Positions 1 to 8,587 of a DNA stretch of 64,000 nucleotides are shown here, piece after piece. The position numbers and the translations under genes are program-made. The stretch covers positions 214,505 to 278,504 of the forward strand of contig NZ_JACC01000003.1 in NCBI RefSeq assembly GCF_000520955.1, in the 5' to 3' direction. Source of the DNA: Aquimarina pacifica. Lineage in GTDB: Bacteria; Bacteroidota; Bacteroidia; Flavobacteriales; Flavobacteriaceae. Position 1 is the first letter of the stretch; each line of letters starts with the position of its first letter. The notes beneath the pieces were generated by a model. The model worked only from the letters and a program-made list of their open reading frames with translations, had not been told where the DNA came from and searched no databases.

Positions 1-310
1 ATAATCGTTTTGTTAGTGTTCTGATATATTCTTGAATTACCTCTTCGTTTCGTTTAAAATAGGTCCATTTCCCATGTCGTGTCGCGATTAATAGTCCAAC
101 TTTTTGCATACTATTAAGGTAATGAGATATTGTCGATTGTGATAAACCTGCCTTTTCCTGTATTAGCTGTCCACAAACTCCATCATTAAAATGACCTAGC
201 TCTTTATGAGGAGGAAAATTAGACGCAGGGTTCTTTAACCAATCTAGTACTTCTAAACGAGTCACATTAGACAACGCTTTATTAATATCGAGTATTTGAT
301 CATTATCCAT
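1..310 (-). CDS. ArsR-type winged-helix transcriptional regulator (partial)
   Basis: An open frame starts at ATG 310 and runs off the left edge, giving at least 103 residues with the C-terminus missing. The visible part has the winged-helix pattern of ArsR-family repressors: an opening helix (ILDINKALSNVTRLEVLDWL), then LSQSTISHYLNSMQKVGLL, the recognition helix and its follow-on segment, then a wing-like stretch with RHGKWTYF. The protein should bind DNA as a dimer and repress a nearby promoter. I see no metal-binding Cys cluster of the ArsR/SmtB type in the visible part, so the inducer is unknown. It is divergent from the methyltransferase gene that begins at 450. Confidence 0.75.
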   Translation of the reverse strand, partial: MDNDQILDINKALSNVTRLEVLDWLKNPASNFPPHKELGHFNDGVCGQLIQEKAGLSQSTISHYLNSMQKVGLLIATRHGKWTYFKRNEEVIQEYIRTLTKRL

Positions 311-449
311 CGAACAAATATACATATTTAATTTTATAAATATGTATAGCGTTACTTTCTTTCTTTTTTATTGGTTATATTTTTTATTACTATAAATTAT
401 TAATCCTATTATATAATTTATTAGGTATAATTACTAATCTTTGCAGCAA

Positions 450-1664
450 ATGAATATTATCAAACCAATACAAACGAAAACAGTTGCTGTAAAGCTTAGG
501 CCATCTGCAGAAAAAATGGTTAAGAGGGGGCATCCTTGGGTTTTTGAAGACAGTATTATTAAACAAAATACACCAGGAAAAGCGGGTGATTTAGTAATCA
601 TTTATGATACTAAAAAAAACAATTTTCTAGCCTGTGGATTATATGATCCTTATTCACCTATTAGAATCAAACTTATTCAATTTAGAAAAACTGCTAAGAT
701 CAACGAAGATTGGTTTGTTTTAAAAATAGATCAGGCATACAAATTAAGACAAGAATTACTTCAAACAGACACGAATAGTTATAGACTCTTGTTTGGTGAA
801 AATGATGGTCTTCCGGGGTTTATTGCTGATGTTTATGATAACGTATTGGTTATTAAGTTGTACTCTCAAATATGGTATCCTTACCTTAACTGGATTGTTA
901 AACATCTCGTTTCTGTAACGGGGTGTATGACTATTGTATTGCGACTTAGTAGGTTGTTGCAGTCAAAAGGAGAAAGTTTTGATCTTAAAGATGGGCAAAT
1001 TCTTTATGGGAAACTTAAGAATGATGTGGTTATTTTTCGGGAGCATGGCGTTTTATTTTCTGCCAATGTAATCAAAGGTCATAAGACCGGATATTTTTTG
1101 GATCACCGTCATAATAGAAAAAGAGTAGGGGAGTTAGCAAGAGGAAAAACTGTTTTGGATGTATTTTCTTATGCTGGTGGGTTTTCTGTACATGCACTTA
1201 CGGGTGGAGCAAAAGAAGTGACTAGTCTTGATATTAGCAAGCAAGCACTTGATATGGCCAAAGAAAATGGTATTCTTAATAGTCATCATGGGATACACAA
1301 GATTATGGTTTCTGATGCTTTTGATGGATTACAAAAACTTATAGATCAACAAAAAACGTTTGATATTGTTGTCATAGATCCTCCTTCGTTTGCAAAACGT
1401 GAAAATGAAATCGGTAAAGCCATGAATAGTTATGCAAGATTAGCCATTTTAGGATCTCAATTGGTTACAAAAAAGGGAATCTTAGTACTAGCTTCTTGTT
1501 CTTCAAGAATATCTGCTCAAGATTTCTTTGACATTTCTGAAAAGAATATCCTCTCAACAAAAAGAACTTTTACATGTATAGAAAAAACATTGCATGATAT
1601 TGATCACCCTATTAGTTTTCCTGAGGGAGCATATCTTAAATGTGGATATTATATATTAAATTGA
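450..1664 (+). CDS. rlmI: RlmI-like class I SAM-dependent rRNA methyltransferase
   Basis: This cytosolic enzyme belongs to the RlmI/YccW family, which methylates a 23S rRNA cytosine at C5 (C1962 in E. coli). The N-terminal third (about residues 10-90) has the PUA-like RNA-binding pattern (GHPWVFEDSI). The C-terminal half is a Rossmann methyltransferase with SAM motif I (DVFSYAGGFSVHALTGGA) and the DPPSFAK motif IV; SCSS near the end carries the likely catalytic Cys. Length (404 aa) matches the family. I chose ATG 450 rather than the in-frame TTG at 441, because the TTG lies in a promoter-like AATCTTTG element close to the Bacteroidota -7 consensus; transcripts may be nearly leaderless. The exact rRNA target is inferred from the family. 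Confidence 0.85.
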   Translation: MNIIKPIQTKTVAVKLRPSAEKMVKRGHPWVFEDSIIKQNTPGKAGDLVIIYDTKKNNFLACGLYDPYSPIRIKLIQFRKTAKINEDWFVLKIDQAYKLRQELLQTDTNSYRLLFGENDGLPGFIADVYDNVLVIKLYSQIWYPYLNWIVKHLVSVTGCMTIVLRLSRLLQSKGESFDLKDGQILYGKLKNDVVIFREHGVLFSANVIKGHKTGYFLDHRHNRKRVGELARGKTVLDVFSYAGGFSVHALTGGAKEVTSLDISKQALDMAKENGILNSHHGIHKIMVSDAFDGLQKLIDQQKTFDIVVIDPPSFAKRENEIGKAMNSYARLAILGSQLVTKKGILVLASCSSRISAQDFFDISEKNILSTKRTFTCIEKTLHDIDHPISFPEGAYLKCGYYILN

Positions 1665-1744
1665 AAGAGTTAAAAATAAGGAGCAAACGGTATATGTTGT
1701 TAGAATTAAAAACCTTAAAAACTACCTCAAAGACAGACAAATAA

Positions 1745-1777
1745 AAAAAGGGTGAATCAACAAGATTCACCCTTTTT
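1745..1777. terminator. Bidirectional Rho-independent terminator
   Basis: A perfect 14-bp inverted repeat (arms 1745-1758 and 1764-1777) with a 5-base loop has A-tracts on one side and T-tracts on the other. It lies between two converging genes and can end transcription from both. Confidence 0.9.
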
Positions 1778-1821
1778 CCTTTTCAATACTATATTGACAC
1801 TTTCCTTAATACGCTCTCTAA

Positions 1822-2655
1822 TTAATTAGCAGATAGCATTGCAAAGAATTTATCCATATTAGGTAATAATACGATTCTTGTACGTCTATTAATGGCCATA
1901 TTTTCTTTAGTATCATTTTCTACAAGTGGCTTATAGCTACTTCTACCAGAGGCGATTAATTTTGCAGGATCTACATCGTATGATGATTGTAGTTTTCTAA
2001 TAATCGAAGTAGCTCTTTTTACACTAAGGTCCCAGTTATCTTCTATTACTGGAGTGCTGATAGTTCTAGGATCTGTATGTCCTTCTACCATAACCTCTAA
2101 GCTAGGTTCTGAATTAATAACTTCTGCTAATTTCTTTAATACATCATCTGCTTTATTACTTACTCTGTAACTACCGCTGTTAAAAAGCATTTTGTCTGAT
2201 ATAGATATCATTACTACTGTATTATCAATATCAATAGAAATATCTTCATCTTCCTTTAAATTATCAGATAAAGAACTCTTTAGGTTATGAGAAACGGCTA
2301 AGTTCATAGAATCTTTTAAAGATGTAGCACCTTGTAGTTTTTGTTGATCTACATTTGCTAACGTTTGCTTCATCTTCTCTTTTGTATTGTTAGAGATTGC
2401 AGCAAAATCTTCTACCATTACCATTTTTTCGTCATTTGATGTTCTTAACGAGTTAATTTTGGCATTGTAGTCAGCCACTCTAGATTCGATTTTAGCAAAT
2501 TTCTCCTCTAATTCCTCTTTCTCTACAGCTGTTCTTTGTAAGTTACTTTGTGTATCAGTAAGTTCTTGCTCTAAGGCTACATACTTTTTCTTAGACACAC
2601 ATGACGTCATAACTAATACTCCTGACAGTGCAATTAATGTGATTGATCTTTTCAT
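1822..2655 (-). CDS. OmpA-family peptidoglycan-associated lipoprotein
   Basis: This is a lipoprotein of about 277 residues. ATG 2655 is preferred over the upstream ATG at 2703 because it begins a clean signal peptide (MKRSITLIALSG) ending in a lipobox-like VMTSC. Residues about 25-110 after the Cys are charged and heptad-like, probably coiled coil. The last 130 residues are an OmpA domain: LFNSGSYRVS, then VEGHTDPR, then NWDLSVKRA, and NRRTRIVLLP at the end. Such proteins sit in the outer membrane and bind peptidoglycan non-covalently to stabilise the envelope. It is monocistronic, with the shared terminator at 1745-1777 just downstream. Confidence 0.85.
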   Translation of the reverse strand: MKRSITLIALSGVLVMTSCVSKKKYVALEQELTDTQSNLQRTAVEKEELEEKFAKIESRVADYNAKINSLRTSNDEKMVMVEDFAAISNNTKEKMKQTLANVDQQKLQGATSLKDSMNLAVSHNLKSSLSDNLKEDEDISIDIDNTVVMISISDKMLFNSGSYRVSNKADDVLKKLAEVINSEPSLEVMVEGHTDPRTISTPVIEDNWDLSVKRATSIIRKLQSSYDVDPAKLIASGRSSYKPLVENDTKENMAINRRTRIVLLPNMDKFFAMLSAN

Positions 2656-2996
2656 GGTTATTTGATTAAATATTCGTTCTACTAAAACTATTAGTCCTTT
2701 CATTTATTGTTTTTCTTAATCTTAATATTTTCACATGAATTTCTTAAAAAATGTTAATTTTTTAAGATTTGAGCAATTAACCGTAATTATTTTGTGGAAG
2801 TTCAATATCCGTTAAAAAAATTAATACACTGATTTACAAAACGTTGTGTTTTAAAGTTTTTTGTATTCATATATTTTTTTAAAAAAAGTAAAAATTCAAT
2901 ATAATAAGGAGTTATTTTTTAAAGTTATATTGCAATCAAATTGAATGTAAGCCCCATATCTTTATTTAATTTAGTAAAATATATTAATAGTAATTG

Positions 2997-3962
2997 ATGT
3001 TTTTAAATAGAAATAGGCTTTTATCTTATTTCTTGATTTGTATTTCATTTTCAATAATGTCAGCTCAGGAAGTATTAGATCAAAAAGTAAAAGTAATAGG
3101 ATATAAAAAAATTGTAGTACAGGGTAACATTTTAGATCTACCGATATATCCTGATAATAATAACTTCTTTACTGATAAAAATGATGATATACATCATATA
3201 ATACCAGAAGATTCTGAAGATTTTCTGGCATCATGGGACACCAAAAGATTCAATCCATATTCAAAAGGTTCTGTTGATTTTCCTATTAAATTAGTTTTTT
3301 CTGATAAGGAGTATTCATCTCCTGTTTCAAGAAAAATGGTAGTTACCTCAAGGTTTGGTTGGAGAAGAGGTAGGCCACATCAAGGGATTGATATAGATTT
3401 ACAAATTGGTGATAGTGTGAAAACACTATTGGATGGAAAAGTAAGATTTGCACGTTATTATAGTAGTTATGGTAATGTAGTTGTTGTTAGGCATCATAAT
3501 GGTTTAGAAACAGTATATGCACATTTATCAAAATTACTAGTTAAAGAGAATGATGTTGTTAGTAAAGGCGATATTCTAGGAAAAGGTGGTGTTACTGGTA
3601 ATGCAAGAGGTAGTCATTTACATTTAGAGGTACGATATAGAGGTAAGAGTATAAATCCAGAATATTTGTTTGAGTTTGATAGCGATACAAAAATTAGATC
3701 AGAAGCTCTTTTTGTAACAAGAAAATGGGCTTCACCAAGAAGTCATAAATCCACAAGGCAGAGTAAGATAGTGGTTCATAAAACGATTGATCATATAAAC
3801 GTTTCTGAAGAACTAAAGAAAAAAACATATGTAGTTCGAAAAGGCGATACTTTGCACAGAATAGCAAATGAACATGGATTAGCGGTATCAGAAATCTGTA
3901 AGAATAATTCTATCAACTATAACTCAGTTCTTAAAATAGGGCAGGAGATAATTATTAATTAA
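2997..3962 (+). CDS. Secreted M23 endopeptidase with C-terminal LysM
   Basis: A signal peptide (cleavage probable after IMSAQ) is followed by a linker of about 90 residues. An M23 (LytM/DD-endopeptidase) domain comes next, with the zinc-site motifs HQGIDID and HLHLEV and the conserved YAHLS segment, all intact. The last 45 residues are a LysM domain (YVVRKGDTLHRIANEHGL) that should anchor the enzyme to peptidoglycan. The role is cell-wall hydrolysis, or activation of amidases, during growth and division. The open frame could begin at a TTG at 2994, but ATG 2997 directly follows it and is the natural start. It is divergent from the OmpA lipoprotein, with about 340 bp of AT-rich promoter region between them. 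Confidence 0.88.
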   Translation: MFLNRNRLLSYFLICISFSIMSAQEVLDQKVKVIGYKKIVVQGNILDLPIYPDNNNFFTDKNDDIHHIIPEDSEDFLASWDTKRFNPYSKGSVDFPIKLVFSDKEYSSPVSRKMVVTSRFGWRRGRPHQGIDIDLQIGDSVKTLLDGKVRFARYYSSYGNVVVVRHHNGLETVYAHLSKLLVKENDVVSKGDILGKGGVTGNARGSHLHLEVRYRGKSINPEYLFEFDSDTKIRSEALFVTRKWASPRSHKSTRQSKIVVHKTIDHINVSEELKKKTYVVRKGDTLHRIANEHGLAVSEICKNNSINYNSVLKIGQEIIIN

Positions 3963-3986
3963 TTCTGTAATAATTAGTTGTGAATT

Positions 3987-5255
3987 TTATATAGCCGAAG
4001 CTATATTAAGGTATTTATTAATCATTTCTAACAATGTGATTTTATTATAAGGTTTTAATAAATAATCGTTTAATCCGGCTTGTACAATTTGTCTGTTTAA
4101 TTGAGTAATATCTACTCCTGTTAAAGCTATGATGGGAGTTTTAGTATCAAATTCACGAATTCTTTTTGTGGTACCTATACCATTTAGTTTTGGCATATTA
4201 ATATCCATAAGAATAATATCATAGTCATTATCCTTGGCTAAATCTATTGCATCAAAACCATTATCTATTGTAGTACAATCAAAGTTTTCTTGAGACAACA
4301 TTTTGTCAGCTACCAAAAGATTTAATTTGTTATCATCTACAATCAAGGCTTTCAAACGCGAAGTGCTAGAAGAGGGTACTTTATCAGATAAATTTGGATT
4401 GCCTTCTTTTACATCAGTTATTTCTTCGGCAGATTCTAAATCAACCAAAATAGTATATTGTGATCCTACTCGAGAATTATTTTCTACAATTATTTCTGCA
4501 TTAATAGCTCTTGCTAAACGATTCACAATTTTAGAATTAATTCCTTTTCCTAAATATGACTTTTTAGCTTTTTCAATATTTATAAACTCTCTGTAGATAG
4601 ATGACTCTGCTTCGTCAGAAATTTCGTCTCCGTCGTGGCTTATTTTAAAAGATATATTAGATATACCGTTTTGTTTTTTAACGAGCCCAACAGAAAAATA
4701 GATATTTCCATTTTTTGTAAAACGTAACGCATTATTAACCAAATTCATTAGAATTTGAGATAGTATTGCTGGATCTCCCTTAATATTATTTTCTATTTCT
4801 GGATCAAACTCAAAATGTAATTTGTTATCACTGCTTTCTGTAGCGTAGCTAAAAGAATTGAGAAGATTTTGTACAACTTCCTTTAGATCAAAAACTACAC
4901 TTTTTGCAATAACTTCCTTATTATCAATAATATTAACATTTAGTACATTATTAATTAGTGTTAAGAGATAATCTCCAGAGAATTTTAAAGATTTTAATCG
5001 CTTATTATCTTTTAATTCAGGTTGTTCTTCTGCCAAAAGATTTGTGAGTCCCATAATACCATATAATGGTGTTCTTAGTTCCTGACTAAGCATGGTAATA
5101 AAATTTTGTTGTAATCGAAATTGCTTTTCTGTTTTTTGTTGTAGAAGTTCTAATTCTTCACTTTTTTGAGCAAGACTTTTTTTCACTTTTGAATAGCGAA
5201 ACAACAAAAAAACTACTAAAGCTAGTAGTACCCCTCCGATACTATAATAGATCAT
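3987..5255 (-). CDS. Hybrid sensor histidine kinase with degenerate kinase core and intact receiver
   Basis: An N-terminal membrane anchor (about residues 4-19) leads into a coiled coil, a HisKA-type helix pair, an HATPase-like domain and a C-terminal receiver domain. The H-box reads MLSQELRTPLYGIMG: the phospho-acceptor His is Gln58 (codon CAG around 5086). The N-box (NLVNNALRF) is kept, but the G1 box reads HDGDEIS instead of DTGxGI, and the G2 box (GKGINSKIV) lacks the normal GxGLGL pattern. The receiver looks fully functional, with the acidic DD pair, LMDINMP acceptor Asp, ALTG and LLKPY. I infer a pseudokinase or phosphatase-like scaffold whose receiver is served by another kinase. There is no periplasmic sensor domain. 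It converges with the M23 gene across a 24-bp gap. Confidence 0.85.
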   Translation of the reverse strand: MIYYSIGGVLLALVVFLLFRYSKVKKSLAQKSEELELLQQKTEKQFRLQQNFITMLSQELRTPLYGIMGLTNLLAEEQPELKDNKRLKSLKFSGDYLLTLINNVLNVNIIDNKEVIAKSVVFDLKEVVQNLLNSFSYATESSDNKLHFEFDPEIENNIKGDPAILSQILMNLVNNALRFTKNGNIYFSVGLVKKQNGISNISFKISHDGDEISDEAESSIYREFINIEKAKKSYLGKGINSKIVNRLARAINAEIIVENNSRVGSQYTILVDLESAEEITDVKEGNPNLSDKVPSSSTSRLKALIVDDNKLNLLVADKMLSQENFDCTTIDNGFDAIDLAKDNDYDIILMDINMPKLNGIGTTKRIREFDTKTPIIALTGVDITQLNRQIVQAGLNDYLLKPYNKITLLEMINKYLNIASAI

Positions 5256-5485
5256 AAAAAAATTTTTGACAAAGTAATAAATATATGGTCGATACTACAA
5301 ATTTAGTTCAGTTTTTTATAGTATTCTATTTTTTAACGAAAAACTGAAATAGAGAATTCTGTAATTATAATAAAAATAGGGCGTCTATTAATATACATGA
5401 ATGTTTTAAAAGGAATCGCTAGATATAAATTAAATAATTTAAGAACTGTATCTTTACACATAAATTAATAGGTAGTACATACTAT

Positions 5486-6127
5486 ATGAAAACTAAATTA
5501 ATCCTTCTTTTTTTGTTAGCAATGGGATTAGTAGCGAGCGCCCAAATAGAAAATTCTTCTTCTATACGTATTGATTTGGAGAGTGACCAAAGTACGGATC
5601 AATATAGTTTATCAAAAGGCAAACTTTCTACTGATACTAATTTAAATAGTAATACAAGCCATGATTTAAGTAAATACGGTCGCCCTCAACAAAGTTTTGA
5701 TATGACCGGAAATGATGGTTTTTATAAACCCAAAGCTCCAGAAATTAAACCTAAATGGTTTGAGGAAGAAAATAAAATAAAAGATGAATACAACAATGAT
5801 CAATATTTTGGAAATTTTAAAAACAATGGAGAGGTTGTAAAATTAATCTATCGAGATCACAAAACAGTAGATGGTGATATCGTAAGAATTTTAGTAAATG
5901 ATAAAGTTATTATTTCTAAGGTTTTTCTTTTTGGTCAGTTTAAAGGAATTGAAATTGACTTGATAAAAGGCTTTAATAAAATAGATATTCTTGCTCTTAA
6001 TCAAGGTGATGCTGGTCCAAATACAGCTGAGTTTCATTTGTATGATGAGCAAGGAGTTTTAATAACGAATAATGAATGGAATCTTACAACGGGTAAAAAG
6101 GCGACTATGATTATTGTAAAAAATTAA
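5486..6127 (+). CDS. Secreted protein of unknown function
   Basis: A protein of 213 residues with a clear Sec signal peptide (MKTKLILLFLLAMGLVASAQ). The mature N-terminal half is polar and low in hydrophobics. The C-terminal 100 residues (from VKLIYRDHKTVDGDIV) look like a compact beta-sandwich with alternating hydrophobic strands, and the protein ends in KATMIIVKN. I do not recognise an enzymatic motif. It is monocistronic and followed by a strong terminator at 6166-6196. It is probably a periplasmic or cell-surface protein. I cannot assign a function. Confidence 0.75.
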   Translation: MKTKLILLFLLAMGLVASAQIENSSSIRIDLESDQSTDQYSLSKGKLSTDTNLNSNTSHDLSKYGRPQQSFDMTGNDGFYKPKAPEIKPKWFEEENKIKDEYNNDQYFGNFKNNGEVVKLIYRDHKTVDGDIVRILVNDKVIISKVFLFGQFKGIEIDLIKGFNKIDILALNQGDAGPNTAEFHLYDEQGVLITNNEWNLTTGKKATMIIVKN

Positions 6128-6165
6128 ATTTTATTATTAATAACGTTGTCACCATATAAAAAAAT

Positions 6166-6196
6166 AAAAAGGACCGTACTAAACGGTCCTTTTTTT
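6166..6196. terminator. Rho-independent terminator between convergent genes
   Basis: A stem of GGACCGT/ACGGTCC (6171-6177 and 6183-6189) with a 5-base loop is flanked by an A-tract on the left and seven T on the right. It serves the secreted-protein gene and, on the other strand, the astacin gene. Confidence 0.88.
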
Positions 6197-6218
6197 CTAA
6201 TTACAATAAATCTCTGTT

Positions 6219-7439
6219 TTATGAGCTGCAACGCCCATTATTTGTCCATCTACCATTAGATTGAAGTGTATATAAATATCCATTATATGTTACTTGATCT
6301 CCTACAGAGTAGCTATTATATCTACTATAAGCAGATACACCAGCGCAAATATCAGAACTATCAGTAGTTTCTGTACATTCTGCAATTCGGTTCCATCGTG
6401 TATAATCTCTTTCATATAAGTAACCTCTATATGTAACTAGGTCTCCTACAGAATATCGTTGTCCATACACCCATTCTGCAATACCATCACAGGGGTTCGA
6501 AGGTTCTTCCTCTTCCTCTTCCTCTTCTTCCTCTTCCTCTTCCTCTTCTTCTTCTTCCTCATCCGAAGAAGGGTATACTATATTAGTTCCTTCTATATCT
6601 AAAGCAGAAAGAGCAGCCTGACGACTAGGCAATGTATTACCATTAAGATCTGTTATCGTAGGCTGTCCATTTTTACTAAATGTATAGCTACCATACATCA
6701 TTGTAGAATTAATATCAAAATCTCGTGTTACCAAAACAGAAGAACTACTTGCATAAAACTGATCTTCGGCTCCATCTTGTATGTTTTCAAAATTAATAAT
6801 GATATGATCATCTCTATCTGATCGGTTTTGCTCATGAATATACCCTAGAGTATGTCCGATCTCATGTATTATTACCACAGCCGTAGTACGTGTACCAAGC
6901 TGCATGTATCCTCTAGATCCATTCATTCCTAAAGTAGCGACACCACAATTACAAGCATTACCATTGCTACTAATAGTTACGTAATTGGATTCATTTGTTC
7001 TCTCCTTAAATCTTACATTAGTTTTGCTGCTCCATTCATCCATGGATACTTGAAGTTCACTTAATACAGAACTACTTAGCCCTTGGGTTACATAAACTAC
7101 TGTGTTATCAGTCCATTTATTTACACTTCCCCATAGTCCTAATTTTGCTTCAATTTCATCACCAGGAGGTGTAGTATCATCAGCAACAGGAATAGCTGTG
7201 TCACTTAATTGTTCAGGAAAAACACGAACATCTGACCCCTGTAGACTATAAGTGCCATCATCTTCTAATTTTACAAGAACCTTTTCTCCTAAGAAATACT
7301 TTTCGATAAGTTCTTCTTGTACTTCGGTAATAGTATCAGAGACTTCCTCAAGTGGTTCATTTTGATTACATGAATAGAATGATAGTGTTACAGCCAAAAA
7401 TCCCACCTTTAGCTGGTTAAATACATTTTTTGTTTTCAT
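6219..7439 (-). CDS. Astacin-family (M12A) metalloprotease lipoprotein with two chitin-binding-like repeats
   Basis: Residues 1-24 form a lipoprotein signal (FYSC, Cys24). A propeptide-like region is followed by the protease domain, with the full astacin zinc signature HEIGHTLGYIHEQNR (His192, Glu193, His196, His202), the SDRDDHI continuation and a Met-turn (MMYGSYTF). A tract of about 20 Glu (around 293-313) forms a linker. Two C-terminal repeats of about 40 residues, each with SVGD-x-VTY-x-GYLY and flanking Cys, resemble CBM5/12 chitin-binding modules. The enzyme should degrade extracellular protein while tethered to a polysaccharide or to the cell surface. Flavobacterial relatives include flavastacin and myroilysin. 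The Glu linker is encoded by a simple repeat that may vary in length. Confidence 0.88.
   Translation of the reverse strand: MKTKNVFNQLKVGFLAVTLSFYSCNQNEPLEEVSDTITEVQEELIEKYFLGEKVLVKLEDDGTYSLQGSDVRVFPEQLSDTAIPVADDTTPPGDEIEAKLGLWGSVNKWTDNTVVYVTQGLSSSVLSELQVSMDEWSSKTNVRFKERTNESNYVTISSNGNACNCGVATLGMNGSRGYMQLGTRTTAVVIIHEIGHTLGYIHEQNRSDRDDHIIINFENIQDGAEDQFYASSSSVLVTRDFDINSTMMYGSYTFSKNGQPTITDLNGNTLPSRQAALSALDIEGTNIVYPSSDEEEEEEEEEEEEEEEEEEEPSNPCDGIAEWVYGQRYSVGDLVTYRGYLYERDYTRWNRIAECTETTDSSDICAGVSAYSRYNSYSVGDQVTYNGYLYTLQSNGRWTNNGRCSS
6503..6560 (-). repeat. GAA/GAG microsatellite encoding a poly-Glu linker
   Basis: On the + strand this is an almost pure run of ttc and ctc triplets. Read from the minus strand it gives about 20 consecutive Glu codons (mixed GAA and GAG) inside the astacin gene. 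In-frame slippage would alter linker length without breaking the protein. Confidence 0.85.
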
Positions 7440-7720
7440 TAATATGGTTTTAAGAAATTACTTTTTTACAAGTATGTAACTATAAAATCAGGTATATTAT
7501 TATTTTAATTATTGTTAAATAAAATGTTAACATTTGTTAAACCATTATATAACTTAGTGTATTACGTATAAAAAAATATGAAAACAAGAATTTTTTTGAG
7601 TAAAACGAAGAATAAAATAACAAGTTAAAAGAAGTATCTTGAAAAAAAGAAAAGGCAACAATTCTGGATTGCTGCCAAATTAATTTGAAATATACTTAGT
7701 AGAATGATTTACAATTTAGA

Positions 7721-8044
7721 CTAAGAATTTTTGTCTAAATAATCACCCAAATTACTAAGAGAATTGTTCCAGAACTGCTCATAACCTTGCAGCCACTGAT
7801 TTACTTCTTTTAAAGGGGTAGCGTTTGCATTACAAAAACGTTCTCTACCTTTGGTATCAATGACTACCAAACCAGCTTCCTCTAAGGTTTTAAGGTGTTT
7901 TGTGATTCCTTGTCTGCTGATATCAAATTGATTAGCAATCTGAGTAATGGGTAATGCAGTACTTGCAATCAACAGAACATGAAAAATTTCACGTCTTGTC
8001 GGATCTGCGATTGCTTTTAATACGGCAGTAATCTTATCCTGCAT
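7721..8044 (-). CDS. ArsR-family repressor of the SRPBCC operon
   Basis: A small repressor (107 aa) with the ArsR-like winged helix: KAIADPTRREIFHVLL, then ITQIANQFDISRQGITKHL as recognition helix, then an LEEAGLV wing start. The family commonly pairs with an AHSA1/SRPBCC gene, as here. Its start lies inside the end of the upstream SRPBCC gene (11-bp overlap, 8034-8044), so the two are translationally coupled. No metal-binding Cys are present, so it is unlikely to sense metals. Two palindromic elements upstream of the operon (8485-8502 and 8515-8554) share the core GCAACTnTATGGTTGC and are the probable operators for autoregulation. Confidence 0.88.
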   Translation of the reverse strand: MQDKITAVLKAIADPTRREIFHVLLIASTALPITQIANQFDISRQGITKHLKTLEEAGLVVIDTKGRERFCNANATPLKEVNQWLQGYEQFWNNSLSNLGDYLDKNS

Positions 8045-8459
8045 AAATAATTTCTTTAAGATACGTACCTAAACCTGAGATACAATTGTCCCAACCACCA
8101 TCAAAGCTCGAAAACATTTTGACAGCAGTTTCTCCTTCGTAGTTTGAAATCCCAGAATGTTCTAAATAAAGTTTAGTGCCTTCGGTTGTTTCTTCTAATT
8201 TCCATTTTACGGTAGTTTCTACAGGTACTTCTGTTACAATCCATGTATAAACTAGGGTATAAGGATTTGCTTCTAAAACTTTACCTTTAATCGGGGAACA
8301 ATCTTCGCCAGAGGAATTAAATGTGTATTCGTATCCTTTTTCGGCTTTAAAATCGGCTTGTAAAAACCAAGTAGAAATTTCTTTAGAATTTGTAATAGCA
8401 TTCCATACTTTGTCTATCGAATGATTAAAAACGTGCTCTTTAACTATAACATCTTTCAT
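8034..8459 (-). CDS. SRPBCC (AHSA1/START-like) domain protein
   Basis: This 141-residue protein has the AHSA1-type signature: opening strand (VIVKEHVFNHSIDKVWNAIT), then EISTWFLQADF, and a C-terminal helix around SSFDGGWDNCISGLGTYL. The fold makes a deep hydrophobic pocket that binds small ligands. In the ArsR/SRPBCC two-gene arrangement the protein is thought to bind or remove the inducing compound, but the ligand here is unknown. It is the first gene of the operon, directly downstream of the two palindromic operators. Confidence 0.85.
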   Translation of the reverse strand: MKDVIVKEHVFNHSIDKVWNAITNSKEISTWFLQADFKAEKGYEYTFNSSGEDCSPIKGKVLEANPYTLVYTWIVTEVPVETTVKWKLEETTEGTKLYLEHSGISNYEGETAVKMFSSFDGGWDNCISGLGTYLKEIIYAG

Positions 8460-8484
8460 TATTCTATAATTTTATGATTAATAA

Positions 8485-8554
8485 TGCAACTATATGGTTG
8501 CAAATATAAGAAATAATCTCAAATACGCAACCATAAAGTTGCGTATTTGAGATT
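8485..8554. promoter_or_regulatory. Twin palindromic operators, the second also a 17-bp hairpin
   Basis: Two palindromes share the core GCAACTnTATGGTTGC: one at 8486-8501 and one at 8530-8545, in opposite orientation. Their centres are 41 bp apart, close to four helical turns, so bound repressors would lie on the same DNA face. The second extends to a perfect 17-bp inverted repeat (8515-8531 and 8538-8554) with a 6-base loop. It lies just downstream of the DUF779 gene and upstream of the SRPBCC gene, so it may also act as terminator for the former. Use as an ArsR operator is inferred from position and symmetry. Confidence 0.75.
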
Positions 8555-8587
8555 TCATTATATTGAGCATAAAACGAATAAGGGGAG

